From an uncultured Flavobacteriaceae bacterium (GTDB lineage Bacteria; Bacteroidota; Bacteroidia; Flavobacteriales; Flavobacteriaceae), in the NCBI GenBank assembly GCA_947488435.1, contig CANKZG010000003.1, forward strand, positions 147,882 through 211,881: a stretch of 64,000 bases of DNA, given 5' to 3'. Within the stretch, counting starts at the first letter, position 1, and each line of letters begins with the position of its first letter. The position numbers and the translations under genes are program-made. The notes under the pieces are model-generated. The model had not been told where the DNA came from. It did no database searches and worked only from the letters and a program-made list of their open reading frames with translations. Shown piece by piece: positions 36,565 through 45,979 of this stretch.

Positions 36565-37580
36565 CGCCCCTTCGTACATTTTGGGATAAATTATTTCTAG
36601 TCATTAAAGGCCTGTGCATGGGTGCCGCAAATAAGGTTCCCGGTGTTTCTGGAGGAATTGTAGCATTCGTAGGCGGTTTCTATGAAGAATTCATCTACTC
36701 GTTACAAAAGGTAAATATCAACGCGTTTAAATTACTTTTTAGCGGACGATTTAAGAGTTTCTATCGCTATGTAAATGGTCAGTTTCTATTTCTTCTGATC
36801 ATGGGCATGTTGGTTAGTTATTTTAGTGTATCCAAAATATTAGACTACTTTTTGGTAAAAAAGGAGTTATTTGTTTGGGCAGCTTTTTTTGGGATGATCA
36901 TTGGATCAATTTATTATATAGCGAAAGATTTTAAACATTGGAATTCTAAGACTATTCCGGCTGGAATTATTGGTTTAATTTTTGGTATTTCTATAAGTTT
37001 TTTGAGTCCTGCCCAAGAGAACGACAATCTATTTTTCATTTTCTTTTGCGGAATCATAAGTGTTTCTGGAATGACTTTACCTGGACTTTCTGGATCGTTC
37101 ATTTTAATACTTATTGGAAATTATGTGTTGCTTCTTGTAGACTCTGTCAATGCATTGTACGATACCATGGCTGAAATGATTCGCGGTGACTTCAGTTTTG
37201 TTAAAAACAAAGTACGATTAAATACCCTTCGGATTTTAGTAGTATTTACGCTAGGTTCGGCGACTGGTCTTGTTACACTTTCCCATATTTTAGGCTATGT
37301 ATTAAAGCATTTTAAGCACATTACCACGGCGGTAATTTTGGGTTTCATAACAGGTTCTTTGGGAACAGTTTGGCCTTGGAAGCGGAAAATGTATAAACTG
37401 GATGATCTTGGGAATGAAATATTAGATTCAAATGGGGAACAAATTGTGGCCAATTTTCAGCGTTACCTTCCCGATATAACCAATGCGGAAACATGGTGGG
37501 CCATATTTTATATCTCCATAGGAATTGGGATTTTACTAAGTTTAGATTGGTATGGAAAAAACAGAAAACAAAAGATTTAG
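36561..37580 (+). CDS. DUF368 (PopT-type) membrane protein 2
   Basis: Second DUF368 protein (339 aa) with LCMGAANKVPGVSGGIVAFVG and ISVSGMTLPGLSGSFILILIG motifs. It differs widely in sequence from its neighbour. Overlapping start with gene 1 (4 nt) suggests coupled synthesis, possibly a heteromer. It also overlaps aroE by 29 nt. Role in undecaprenyl-phosphate recycling is inferred from the family. Confidence 0.9.
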   Translation: MTPLRTFWDKLFLVIKGLCMGAANKVPGVSGGIVAFVGGFYEEFIYSLQKVNINAFKLLFSGRFKSFYRYVNGQFLFLLIMGMLVSYFSVSKILDYFLVKKELFVWAAFFGMIIGSIYYIAKDFKHWNSKTIPAGIIGLIFGISISFLSPAQENDNLFFIFFCGIISVSGMTLPGLSGSFILILIGNYVLLLVDSVNALYDTMAEMIRGDFSFVKNKVRLNTLRILVVFTLGSATGLVTLSHILGYVLKHFKHITTAVILGFITGSLGTVWPWKRKMYKLDDLGNEILDSNGEQIVANFQRYLPDITNAETWWAIFYISIGIGILLSLDWYGKNRKQKI

Positions 37581-38298
37581 GTTTGGTCTAATTGGACGAA
37601 ATATTTCCTATTCTTTTTCCAAAGGATATTTCACGAAAAAATTCCTGAATCTGGGATTGAAATCACATTCGTATGAGAATTTTGAGTTATCAAATATTCA
37701 AGAATTCGCACAATTAAATACTACTGATATCTTAGGAATTAACGTTACTATCCCTTACAAAGAAGCAATTATACCATTTCTACATCAAATTGATCCTCAA
37801 GCTCAGAAAATAGGGGCGGTCAACACGATTAAATTTACCGTTAATGGTCCCGTTGGGTTCAATACGGATGCATATGGGTTTCAAGAATCTTTAACTCCTT
37901 TTTTAAAACAAGAGCATAACAACGCTCTAATTTTGGGAACCGGAGGGGCGTCAAAAGCGATCGCTTTTGTGCTTGAAAAATTAGGGATTTCGTATCAATT
38001 TGTTTCCAGGAATCCTGATAACTCCCAACTTGCTTATACCGATCTTACGGAAACTACTATTTCAAAGCATTTAATTATTATTAATTGCACGCCTTTAGGT
38101 ACACATCCCAATATCAGCGATAAGCCGGAGATTCCATATTTAGCTATTACCAAACAGCATTTATTGTACGATTTAATCTATAATCCGGAAAAAACAGCCT
38201 TTCTAAAAGAAGGTGAAGATAAAGGAGCTAAAATTTGCAATGGTTTATCAATGCTAGAATTGCAGGCAGAGCGGTCTTGGGAAATCTGGAACTCCTAG
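37552..38298 (+). CDS. aroE: shikimate dehydrogenase
   Basis: NADPH-dependent reduction of 3-dehydroshikimate in aromatic amino-acid synthesis. Motifs: GRNISYSFSKGYF (substrate loop), INVTIPYKEAI (catalytic Lys), GAVNTI, GFNTDAYGF (catalytic Asp), LILGTGGASKAIAFVL (nucleotide loop) and NCTPLGTHPN. Length 248 aa is short but usual in flavobacteria. No other ATG precedes the substrate loop, so the 29-nt overlap with DUF368 gene 2 is real. Confidence 0.95.
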   Translation: MEKTENKRFRFGLIGRNISYSFSKGYFTKKFLNLGLKSHSYENFELSNIQEFAQLNTTDILGINVTIPYKEAIIPFLHQIDPQAQKIGAVNTIKFTVNGPVGFNTDAYGFQESLTPFLKQEHNNALILGTGGASKAIAFVLEKLGISYQFVSRNPDNSQLAYTDLTETTISKHLIIINCTPLGTHPNISDKPEIPYLAITKQHLLYDLIYNPEKTAFLKEGEDKGAKICNGLSMLELQAERSWEIWNS

Positions 38299-38397
38299 CG
38301 CTTATAAGGGTTTTGGAAGGTAATAGTATTCTGTCAGTCTTCTCTAAACCAAAAAAAGCAATTTAATCCTTCCGCATTATTTAAAAAGAAGCTTCTT

Positions 38398-38405
38398 TAG
38401 CTTTG
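38398..38405 (+). promoter_or_regulatory. candidate -7 box for the DUF349 gene
   Basis: TAGCTTTG (TAnnTTTG) lies in the aroE-DUF349 gap, 66 nt before the ATG, giving a leader of about 60 nt. Confidence 0.4.
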
Positions 38406-38471
38406 CTGTTCGGCACGTTGTTAGTATCTTACCCTATAATTGAACATCAATCAATAAATTAATATAAAGGA

Positions 38472-40598
38472 ATGTTGGAAGATAACGATCAAGAGCTGCA
38501 GCAAAATGCAGAAAGTGAAGGAGGCTCGGATACCAACAATGTCGCACCTGTTTCTGAACAAGAAAGCAAAGAAGAAATCACAACAGAAACAACTACAACA
38601 TCATCGAAGGAAATGCCAAACGAGGCACAAATAACTTCTTTTGATAATGCTGATAACACAGACAATGTCATATCTGATTCTACTGAAGATACCGAAGGCA
38701 CTACGGCCAGCAAATCGGTTACACCAGAAGAAAAGAAGGAAGAAGTCTTAGAGGAAATTGAGCAAAACAATGCCGAAGATGCTGAAGACAAGGACAACCA
38801 CCAACGACATCATATTCCAGAGTTAGATTACCATTCCATGTCCATGGAAAACCTAGTTGGTGAATTGCAAAAGCTCGTGCGGAACGAAAAGATTCAAGCT
38901 ATAAAAAGGCATGTAGATAGTATTAAACAAGAGTTTGATCTTAAGTTTCAGGACTTTATTGAACACAAAAAAGAAGATTTCGTCAGTCAAGGTGGTAATG
39001 AAATTGATTTTCGTTACAATTCAGTAACCAAAAGACAGTTTAATGAGGTCTACGCAGATTATCGTGAAAAAAGAGATCAATATTTTAAGAGTCTAGAACG
39101 CTCTCTGGGTGACAACCTCAACAATCGACTAGAAATTATCGAAGAATTAAAAGGATTGGTAAATGTTGAAGAGGATATAAATACCACCTATAAAAACTTT
39201 AAAGATATTCAAGAAAGGTGGCGGAATGCCGGTCCAATTCCGCGAAACAATTACAATGACGTTTGGAAAACTTACCATCATCATATTGAAATTTTCTACG
39301 ATTTTCTGCATTTAAATAGAGAACTGAGAGATTTAGATTTCAAACATAATCTGGAAGAAAAGTTAAAGATCATTACCAGAGCGGAAGCATTGGTTGAAGA
39401 GCCAGATTTAATGAAAGCCTTTAACGAGTTACAAACGCTGCATAAAATTTGGAAGGAAGATATTGGTCCTGTAGACAAGGCAAATAGAGAAGAGATTTGG
39501 GGAAGGTTTAGCAATGCTACCAGAGCGCTGCATCAACGCAGACAGGACTATTACAAAGAACAGGATGCCGTTTATGAAAAAAATCTGGAACGCAAAAAGG
39601 AAATCATAGCAGCGATACATACCATTTCTACTAAAATCGCCACTAGTCATCGAAATTTACAACAACAGATTCGAGAAATAGAAAAACTACGGGAAGATTT
39701 TTTTAGCGCTGGTAAAGTTCCTATGAAATCGAATGAATCTACATGGGCAGCTTTTAAAGAAGCCGTACGTACCTTTAATAAAGGAAAAAACACTTTTTAT
39801 AAAAGCCTTAAAAAAGAGCAGCAAGAAAATTTAGAAAAAAAACGAGCACTTCTAGAACTCGCGGTTTCGCTTAAAGACGGAGAGGATTGGGATAGTATTA
39901 CTCCTCAGATGAAACGTATTCAGAACGATTGGAAAAAAATAGGTCATGTTCCAAGAAAGTATTCTGATAAAATTTGGAATGAATTTAAGAATGCCTGTAA
40001 TCATTACTTTGATCGTTTGCATGCGCGTAAGAACAAATCTCAAAAACAAGAATTAGAAAACCTTGATAAAAAGAATGCTTGTTTAAAACGCTTACGAGCT
40101 TTTGAGCTTAGTAAAGATCGCGCCAAGGATTTAACTGAAATAAAGGCCTTTATTGCTGAATGGAAATCTTATGGCAACGTGCCTTACAATCAAAAAAGCA
40201 TTAATTTAAAGTTTAATAAAATTTTGGATGCGCTATTTCGTAAGTTGGATGTTGGCAAACAGGAATCAGAATTATTGAAGTATGGCAATCGATTAAAACA
40301 ATTAGCAAATACGGATGATGATAGAGCCATCGTTAATGAACGTATTTTTATACGTAGAAAAATAGATGAAAGTAAAAATGAGATCCGTCAACTAGAGAAT
40401 AATCTGCAATTTTTCTCAAATGCTTCTGAAGATAGCCCTGTAGTACAGGATGTAATTAAAAATATAAATCAGCAAAAAACAGCCTTAGAAACCTGGAAAG
40501 TGAAGCTCAAAAATTTGAATATTCTAGAGCATAATCGTCAAAAAGGTATAACAACTGAAGCAGCAGCTGAGGATACATCATCTAGTGAGGAAGAGTAA
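38472..40598 (+). CDS. DUF349 repeat protein
   Basis: A 708-aa cytoplasmic protein. Residues 1-120 are acidic, Ser/Thr-rich and disordered. Residues about 130-640 carry repeated DUF349 helical units marked by W-x(5-7)-G-x(0-2)-V/I-P (for example RWRNAGPIPRNNY, IWKEDIGPVDKAN, DWKKIGHVPRKYS, EWKSYGNVPYNQK). A C-terminal coiled coil precedes an acidic tail. The function is unknown. The internal repeats show as periodic Trp-Gly-Pro spacing of about 70-75 residues. Confidence 0.9.
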   Translation: MLEDNDQELQQNAESEGGSDTNNVAPVSEQESKEEITTETTTTSSKEMPNEAQITSFDNADNTDNVISDSTEDTEGTTASKSVTPEEKKEEVLEEIEQNNAEDAEDKDNHQRHHIPELDYHSMSMENLVGELQKLVRNEKIQAIKRHVDSIKQEFDLKFQDFIEHKKEDFVSQGGNEIDFRYNSVTKRQFNEVYADYREKRDQYFKSLERSLGDNLNNRLEIIEELKGLVNVEEDINTTYKNFKDIQERWRNAGPIPRNNYNDVWKTYHHHIEIFYDFLHLNRELRDLDFKHNLEEKLKIITRAEALVEEPDLMKAFNELQTLHKIWKEDIGPVDKANREEIWGRFSNATRALHQRRQDYYKEQDAVYEKNLERKKEIIAAIHTISTKIATSHRNLQQQIREIEKLREDFFSAGKVPMKSNESTWAAFKEAVRTFNKGKNTFYKSLKKEQQENLEKKRALLELAVSLKDGEDWDSITPQMKRIQNDWKKIGHVPRKYSDKIWNEFKNACNHYFDRLHARKNKSQKQELENLDKKNACLKRLRAFELSKDRAKDLTEIKAFIAEWKSYGNVPYNQKSINLKFNKILDALFRKLDVGKQESELLKYGNRLKQLANTDDDRAIVNERIFIRRKIDESKNEIRQLENNLQFFSNASEDSPVVQDVIKNINQQKTALETWKVKLKNLNILEHNRQKGITTEAAAEDTSSSEEE

Positions 40599-40693
40599 TC
40601 CATATACACATCTCATATGTTAAAATAAGATTGATAGACCATAGCTACTGTTAGCTCCATGCGCTGGTGACGACTCATCTAAAAAAAGTAGCT

Positions 40694-41680
40694 ATGCAAT
40701 ATATTCAATCACGTAATGCACTTTTAGGTGTACTGGTACTAATTTTCTTTATTTCTTCTGCTCAAAAACGTACAGATGCTTCCCATCAGGATATTGAATT
40801 GGGAAAGGTAAGTTGGTACAGAGATTATGACCAGGCAATTGCGTTATCAGCAAAAGAAGGGAAACCCGTACTCATACTGTTTCAGGAAATACCAGGCTGT
40901 GCTACCTGTAGAAATTATGGTCATGATGTTTTAAGCAATCCGCTGATGGCAGAGGTTATAGAAGATCTTTTCATTCCTCTAGCGATCTATAATAACAAAA
41001 AAGGCAAAGACGCAGTTGTTCTTAAGCAATTCAGAGAACCGAGCTGGAATAATCCCGTAGTGAGAATTGTAAACAAGCATGGGGAGGACCTTACTAGACG
41101 TGTTGCGGGAAACTATTCTGCCGCGGGTCTCTATAAAGCTATGGAGAATGTATTGCTTCTGGAAAATAAGACCATCCCGCCATATATGCAATTGCTTGGT
41201 GAGGAATTATCTGCCATATCTAAAAATACAATATCAGAAAAGTACTTTAAAATGTATTGTTTTTGGACTGGAGAAAAACACCTAGGTTCGGCAAAAGGTG
41301 TTTTAAATACAGAGGCTGGTTTCATGAAGGGTCACGAAGTTGTAAAAGTTACTTATGACAAGAGTGTTCTTGGGGAAAGTATTTTAGAAGATTTTGCAAA
41401 AGATCAAAATATGTTGCCACTCTCCAAAGATAATTCCTATAGAATAGCTTCAAAAGACGAAGATTATTTTTTACAACATACCATTTACAAATACCTGCCG
41501 TTAAGTAAGCTTCAACGTACCAAAATAAACAGCGCTATTGGTCAAAGGGAAGCTGCGGAGAAGTATCTAAGCCCAAAGCAACTAGCTTGGTTGAAGCAAT
41601 TAAAAAACTCAGAAACACCGAAAGAAATTCGATACAATCAACCTTTTGTAAAATCCTGGGAAGCCCTATCAAGTCGCTGA
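40694..41680 (+). CDS. thioredoxin-like protein fused to an MsrA-like domain (VPGUxxT-related)
   Basis: Begins at ATG 40694; the GTG at 40667 has no support. A signal peptide or anchor (residues 5-23, ending SSAQ) leads to a thioredoxin-fold domain whose motif is EIPGCATC (Cys69, Cys72). This matches the VPGUxxT family, in which the first Cys may be selenocysteine; here it is an ordinary TGT codon at 40898. Residues about 183-240 resemble the core of methionine sulfoxide reductase A: CFWTGEKHLG (Cys189), GVLNTEAGFMKG and EVVKVTYD. Likely an envelope thiol redox or repair protein; the exact reaction is unknown. Confidence 0.78.
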   Translation: MQYIQSRNALLGVLVLIFFISSAQKRTDASHQDIELGKVSWYRDYDQAIALSAKEGKPVLILFQEIPGCATCRNYGHDVLSNPLMAEVIEDLFIPLAIYNNKKGKDAVVLKQFREPSWNNPVVRIVNKHGEDLTRRVAGNYSAAGLYKAMENVLLLENKTIPPYMQLLGEELSAISKNTISEKYFKMYCFWTGEKHLGSAKGVLNTEAGFMKGHEVVKVTYDKSVLGESILEDFAKDQNMLPLSKDNSYRIASKDEDYFLQHTIYKYLPLSKLQRTKINSAIGQREAAEKYLSPKQLAWLKQLKNSETPKEIRYNQPFVKSWEALSSR

Positions 41681-41718
41681 TTACAGATTAAAAATCTTAA
41701 TCATGTTAAATCTAAATC

Positions 41719-43287
41719 TTATTTAGCAACATTTACCGCTCTGGTTTCTCGAATAACTGTTACTTTAACCTGACCAGGATAGGTCATATCTGTCTGTATT
41801 TTTTGAGAAATTTCAAAAGAAAGCTCTGCGGCTTTGTCATCACTTACCTTCTCGCTCTCTACAATAACGCGCAGCTCCCGACCCGCTTGAATTGCATAAG
41901 CTTTTTGTACCCCTCCAAAACCAAAGGCGATGTCTTCTAAATCCTTAAGTCGCTGTATATAAGAATCTAACACCTGACGTCTTGCACCTGGTCTTGCACC
42001 ACTAATCGCATCACATACTTGTACAATTGGTGATATTAGTGTTTTCATCTCAATTTCGTCATGGTGTGCGCCAATTGCATTACAAACATCAGCTTTCTCA
42101 CCATACTTTTCTGCCCATTGCATTCCTAAAATAGCATGAGGCGTTTCTACTTCAGCTTCGGTATTTGGAACCTTACCAATATCATGTAACAATCCAGCAC
42201 GCTTTGCCAGTTTTGCATTTAAGCCCAAATCAGCTGCCATTACACCACATAACTTCGCTACCTCCCTTGAATGTTGTAGCAGGTTTTGTCCATAGGATGA
42301 TCTGTATTTCATTCGTCCTACGGCTTTAATTAATTCAGGGTGTAATCCGTGAATCCCTAAGTCGATAATGGTACGCTTTCCAATTTCTACAATTTCTTCC
42401 TCAATCTGCTTCTCTGTTTTACGAACCACTTCCTCGATTCGTGCCGGATGAATTCTTCCATCTGTAACTAATTTATGTAGCGATAAGCGTGCAACTTCTC
42501 TTCGAACAGAATCAAAACAGGATAATATAATTGCTTCGGGAGTATCATCGACGATTATTTCAACACCCGTTGCCGCTTCTATTGCTCGAATATTTCGCCC
42601 TTCTCTTCCTATAATACGGCCTTTAACATCATCAGATTCTAAATTAAATACGGATACGCAATTTTCTACCGCTTCCTCAGTACCTATTCTTTGGATTGTA
42701 TTAATAACAATTTTCTTAGCCTCCTGTTGCGCGGTAAGCTTAGCTTCTTCGAGTGCATTTTGGCGAAAAGCCATGGCATCGGATTTTGCTGTTTCCTTTA
42801 AAGATTCTAACAATTGGCTTTTTGCATCCTCTGCAGACAAACCTGAAATCACTTCTAACTGCTGTACTTGACTTTTGTGAAGTTTTTCTAGCTCTGACTG
42901 TTTTTTCTCTAAAAAATCACTCTTGTATTTTATTTCCTTAAGCTTAACTTCTAATTTCTCATTAAGTTTCCGGTTCTTGGCTAATTCGTTGCTTACTTGT
43001 GATTCTTTATCCCTTGTTCTTTTTTCAGATTCCCCAATCTTTTTGTCTTTTCCTATAATTACTTTTTCATGCTCAGCTTTAAGCTCTAAAAACCGTTCTT
43101 TGGCTTGAAAAATTTTATCTTTTTTAATTCGCTCTCCTTCTCCTTTGGCATCTCTTAGGATGCTAGCTGCCTCTTTTTTCGCATTTCCAATAGTTCTGGA
43201 CGCTTTTCCTCGTTCCATAATCTTTGCAACTACAAAGCCAACTATTATACCGGCAATCCCCACTATGATCGATATTGTATAATCCAT
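41719..43287 (-). CDS. rny: ribonuclease Y
   Basis: Membrane-anchored endoribonuclease that starts mRNA decay in organisms with this enzyme. An N-terminal helix (2-22) is followed by a long coiled coil (25-190), a KH domain (about 205-270, [22 protein letters not shown]) and an HD domain with [15 protein letters not shown] and IGAHHDEIE. Length 522 aa is typical. 6S RNA lies immediately upstream on the same strand, and zapA beyond it. Confidence 0.97.
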   Translation of the reverse strand: MDYTISIIVGIAGIIVGFVVAKIMERGKASRTIGNAKKEAASILRDAKGEGERIKKDKIFQAKERFLELKAEHEKVIIGKDKKIGESEKRTRDKESQVSNELAKNRKLNEKLEVKLKEIKYKSDFLEKKQSELEKLHKSQVQQLEVISGLSAEDAKSQLLESLKETAKSDAMAFRQNALEEAKLTAQQEAKKIVINTIQRIGTEEAVENCVSVFNLESDDVKGRIIGREGRNIRAIEAATGVEIIVDDTPEAIILSCFDSVRREVARLSLHKLVTDGRIHPARIEEVVRKTEKQIEEEIVEIGKRTIIDLGIHGLHPELIKAVGRMKYRSSYGQNLLQHSREVAKLCGVMAADLGLNAKLAKRAGLLHDIGKVPNTEAEVETPHAILGMQWAEKYGEKADVCNAIGAHHDEIEMKTLISPIVQVCDAISGARPGARRQVLDSYIQRLKDLEDIAFGFGGVQKAYAIQAGRELRVIVESEKVSDDKAAELSFEISQKIQTDMTYPGQVKVTVIRETRAVNVAK

Positions 43288-43304
43288 AATTCAAAATTTA
43301 GAAT

Positions 43305-43474
43305 AAAAAAACCCACATTGGTGGAAGTTTTGTACAAACTCCAATAAACAGGTTTAGGGCTAACAGACTGCTCAAGGATCCTTATACATGTAAGGCCTGC
43401 TTTTACAACCTAAACTCACCCTTTTTTAAAACAATAGTGTTGAGTTTGTCAAAAAATAATTACCAATGTGGGCA
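43305..43474 (-). ncRNA. ssrS: 6S RNA
   Basis: About 170 nt in the zapA-rny gap. On the minus strand the ends form an 11-bp stem (ACCAATGTGGG at 43462-43472 with CCCACATTGGT at 43312-43322, given as + strand), followed by a T-run at 43311-43305. Inside, GACAAACTC pairs with GAGTTTGT-AC, then a large unpaired bubble precedes GTTTAGG/CCTAAAC and a terminal CCTTA/TAAGG hairpin. This long rod with a central bubble is the 6S architecture that mimics an open promoter and traps RNA polymerase. Flavobacterial 6S genes sit at this place. No clear promoter is visible; ends are approximate. Confidence 0.85.
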
Positions 43475-43499
43475 GTAACATTATTTTATTTAAAAGAAC

Positions 43500-43796
43500 T
43501 TATTTTGTGCTGAGCTCACTACTTACCAATTCATCTAACGCTTTAAGGCGCAACAAGACTTCCTTCGTATTTTCAGTCTGATCAATACCGCGCTGTTCAA
43601 TTTTAGAGGCAAATTGTAAGGCACACATTGCCAATACATCTTGTTTATCTCTTACCGCATAGTTTTGTTCAAACTTTTTTGCCAACTGCTCAATATTCTT
43701 TGCTGCTTTGCGCAGCCCTTCTTCCTGGCTAGGATCAATCGTTAATGGATACACCCTATCCGCTATTGAAAGTTTTATCTTGAGCTTTTCAGCCAT
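43500..43796 (-). CDS. zapA: cell division protein ZapA
   Basis: Short Z-ring-stabilising protein that bundles FtsZ. The N-terminal KIKLSIADRVYPLTIDPSQEEGLRKAA segment and the helical remainder with LAMCALQFASKIEQ fit the family; 98 aa is normal. It starts 15 nt after the upstream coiled-coil gene; 6S RNA and rny follow. Confidence 0.92.
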   Translation of the reverse strand: MAEKLKIKLSIADRVYPLTIDPSQEEGLRKAAKNIEQLAKKFEQNYAVRDKQDVLAMCALQFASKIEQRGIDQTENTKEVLLRLKALDELVSSELSTK

Positions 43797-43811
43797 AGTA
43801 TTTTTAGAACA

Positions 43812-44108
43812 TTATTCGGCTAACTGGGCAATACAATGATCCAATTCCCGTATTAATGTATTTATTTTAAGCTTAGCTTCTGTTTTATCTGTATTACTGC
43901 CAAGCATAGAATTTGCTAATTTAAGTGCGTTGTATTTTTCTTCCCACTCTGAAACCGAGTGTGTCTGTACTTCTTGATCTTTTTTTAAAGTACTCAATTC
44001 ATTTTCCAACTTATAGTTTGTTTGATGAAGCACTTCTAATTCGTGCAATAACTTACTAATCTTGTTTTCTAAAGAATCTACAATTTCAACCAATTCACTC
44101 ATATGCAA
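43812..44108 (-). CDS. coiled-coil protein upstream of zapA
   Basis: A 98-aa protein, nearly all heptad-type helix (residues 4-55 and 60-95: LENKISKLLHELEVLHQTNYK). Size, acidity and cotranscription with zapA recall ZapB, which links ZapA to other divisome parts. Sequence similarity is too general to name it ZapB, so a division role is an inference. Confidence 0.8.
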   Translation of the reverse strand: MHMSELVEIVDSLENKISKLLHELEVLHQTNYKLENELSTLKKDQEVQTHSVSEWEEKYNALKLANSMLGSNTDKTEAKLKINTLIRELDHCIAQLAE

Positions 44109-44125
44109 AATTCAATGCATTTACA

Positions 44126-44156
44126 CAAAGTTAACATACCTAAGCAGACTTCGCAA
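44126..44156 (-). promoter_or_regulatory. promoter of the coiled-coil-zapA operon (-33 TTG, 20 nt, -7 TAACTTTG)
   Basis: Minus-strand TTG (44156-44154), 20 nt, then TAACTTTG (44133-44126), a good match to the Bacteroidota promoter. Initiation near 44120 leaves a leader of about 12 nt. Confidence 0.6.
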
Positions 44157-44282
44157 TTCTTTTTGCAATTATCTTCAAGGAATACTTTAATCTTTCTGTT
44201 CGCGTTTAGTTGATTTTTTACACCTGAGGAGTTTCACCAATTTAAATAATTAAGTACTTTCGTAATTCACTTTCGAGCCCAT

Positions 44283-45974
44283 ATGAAAATACCTTTTATA
44301 TACCTTTTGCTTTCTTTTTCCTGCATTACAATGGCTCAAACCAAATACCCCCAAGATACATTTAGATCTCCTTTGGATATTCCCATTATTCTGGCGGGTA
44401 CTTTTGGAGAATTGCGGTCCAATCATTTTCATGCGGGAATAGATATCAAAACACAGCAACGACAGGGACTTCCGGTTTACAGTATTGCTGAAGGCACAAT
44501 AATTCGAATTAAGGTCTCACTATGGGGGTATGGTAAAGCGATATACGTAGCACACCCTAATGGCAACACATCTGTTTATGGTCACTTACAAAAGTTTTCT
44601 CCTAAAATCGAAGCTTACATTCGGGAGGTTCAATATAAGAAAAGGTCCTATGAGGTAGAAGTTTTTCCAGATTTCGGAGCATTAAAATTAGAGAAAGGAG
44701 AGGTCATTGCTTATACTGGTAATACCGGAGGTTCTTCAGGTCCACATTTACATTTTGAAATTCGCAATAGCGTTACTGAAAAACCGGAAAACCCATTGCT
44801 TTATGGTATAGATGTTAAGGATGCGTCCCCTCCAGCCTTACTGGGGCTTTATGCATACCCTTTAAGTAAAGGAGCACAAATAAATCAGAGTGGAGAAAAG
44901 ATTCAACTGAATTTTTTTAAACAAGCCGACGGAACATTTTTATCCGATGAGGTTACCGCCTCAGGCACTATTGGTTTCGGAGTAAATACCTTTGACAGGC
45001 AGGATCGGGCAATTAATAAAAATGGCATATATCGCCTAAGACAACTTGTAAACAAAAAGGTATATACAGATTATGACTTTGAAACCTTTTCTTTTTCCGA
45101 AACACGATATATTAACACCTTAATTGATTATCAACATTTTGGAAAATATAAACAGCGTATACAACGATGTTTCAAAATTCCAAGTAACAAACTTAGCTTA
45201 TATAATACTATTTACAATGATGGAAAAATAGACATTAAAGAAGGTTCATCCTATGAAATAGAGATTGAGCTAATGGACCTGAAAGGGAATACCACATTAG
45301 TTCGTATTCCGGTTGAGGGGAAAAAACAAGAGATTAAAGTGCCAAAAGTTGTCCAGAAAACAAAAGATTTTGTGCTTTCTAAAAAACCCAATAATTATGA
45401 CTTGGAGGCGGCAAAAGTGTACTTCCCAGCAAATACATTTTATGAGAATTTTTATATTGACTTGGAAAAAGGGAAGGACACCGTAAAAATTCATAACAAT
45501 ACCATAGCCGCACATAAGAATTTTACGTTGAGTTTTGACGTATCTAAATACTCTCCTGATCAACGCAAAAAATTATTTATTGCTCGATTAGACAAACGAA
45601 AAAAACCGAATTACAGCAATACTTATAAAAGAGGCTCTATTTTTACTACACGAACAAGAAACTTAGGCACCTATACTTTAGCTCAAGATACAATTGCGCC
45701 AAAAATAAGAGCGAAAAATTTTAAATCGAATCAGTGGTTAAATAACTATCGTTATCTCAGTCTTGCAATATCCGACGATTTAAGTGGTATTGACACGTAT
45801 TATGCTACACTTAACGGAAGCTGGATCTTAATGGAGTATGAGCCTAAAACCAAAACTCTTACCTATAATTTTGACGATCTTATTTTAGATAAAAAACAAT
45901 GCGAACTCAAAGTTGTCGTTACTGATAATGTAGGAAATGAAAGTACATTTAGTAGTACTTTCTACAGAAAGTAG
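44283..45974 (+). CDS. M23 family metallopeptidase
   Basis: Exported protein (signal peptide ends ITMAQ) with an LytM/M23 domain near the N-terminus: NHFHAGIDIK supplies the zinc His and Asp, and GPHLHFEIR the HxH pair. Residues about 185-563 are a long beta-rich region of unknown fold. M23 enzymes cut peptidoglycan cross-links or act as regulators. A TACTTTCG resembling a -7 box lies about 20 nt upstream. The TonB-dependent receptor follows after 5 nt. Confidence 0.92.
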   Translation: MKIPFIYLLLSFSCITMAQTKYPQDTFRSPLDIPIILAGTFGELRSNHFHAGIDIKTQQRQGLPVYSIAEGTIIRIKVSLWGYGKAIYVAHPNGNTSVYGHLQKFSPKIEAYIREVQYKKRSYEVEVFPDFGALKLEKGEVIAYTGNTGGSSGPHLHFEIRNSVTEKPENPLLYGIDVKDASPPALLGLYAYPLSKGAQINQSGEKIQLNFFKQADGTFLSDEVTASGTIGFGVNTFDRQDRAINKNGIYRLRQLVNKKVYTDYDFETFSFSETRYINTLIDYQHFGKYKQRIQRCFKIPSNKLSLYNTIYNDGKIDIKEGSSYEIEIELMDLKGNTTLVRIPVEGKKQEIKVPKVVQKTKDFVLSKKPNNYDLEAAKVYFPANTFYENFYIDLEKGKDTVKIHNNTIAAHKNFTLSFDVSKYSPDQRKKLFIARLDKRKKPNYSNTYKRGSIFTTRTRNLGTYTLAQDTIAPKIRAKNFKSNQWLNNYRYLSLAISDDLSGIDTYYATLNGSWILMEYEPKTKTLTYNFDDLILDKKQCELKVVVTDNVGNESTFSSTFYRK

Positions 45975-45979
45975 ACAAT

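Noticed and set aside
38489..38797. Ser-rich 102-aa frame opposite the DUF349 gene
   Set aside because: Mirror image of the acidic, low-complexity N-terminus of DUF349; no start signal.
40667..40693. GTG start for the thioredoxin/MsrA-like protein
   Set aside because: Adds nine residues ahead of the signal-like helix without support; ATG 40694 is better.
41690..41712. Short GATTA/TAATC palindrome between the convergent VPGUxxT-like gene and rny
   Set aside because: Stem of only 5 A/T-rich pairs with no T-run; too weak for a terminator.
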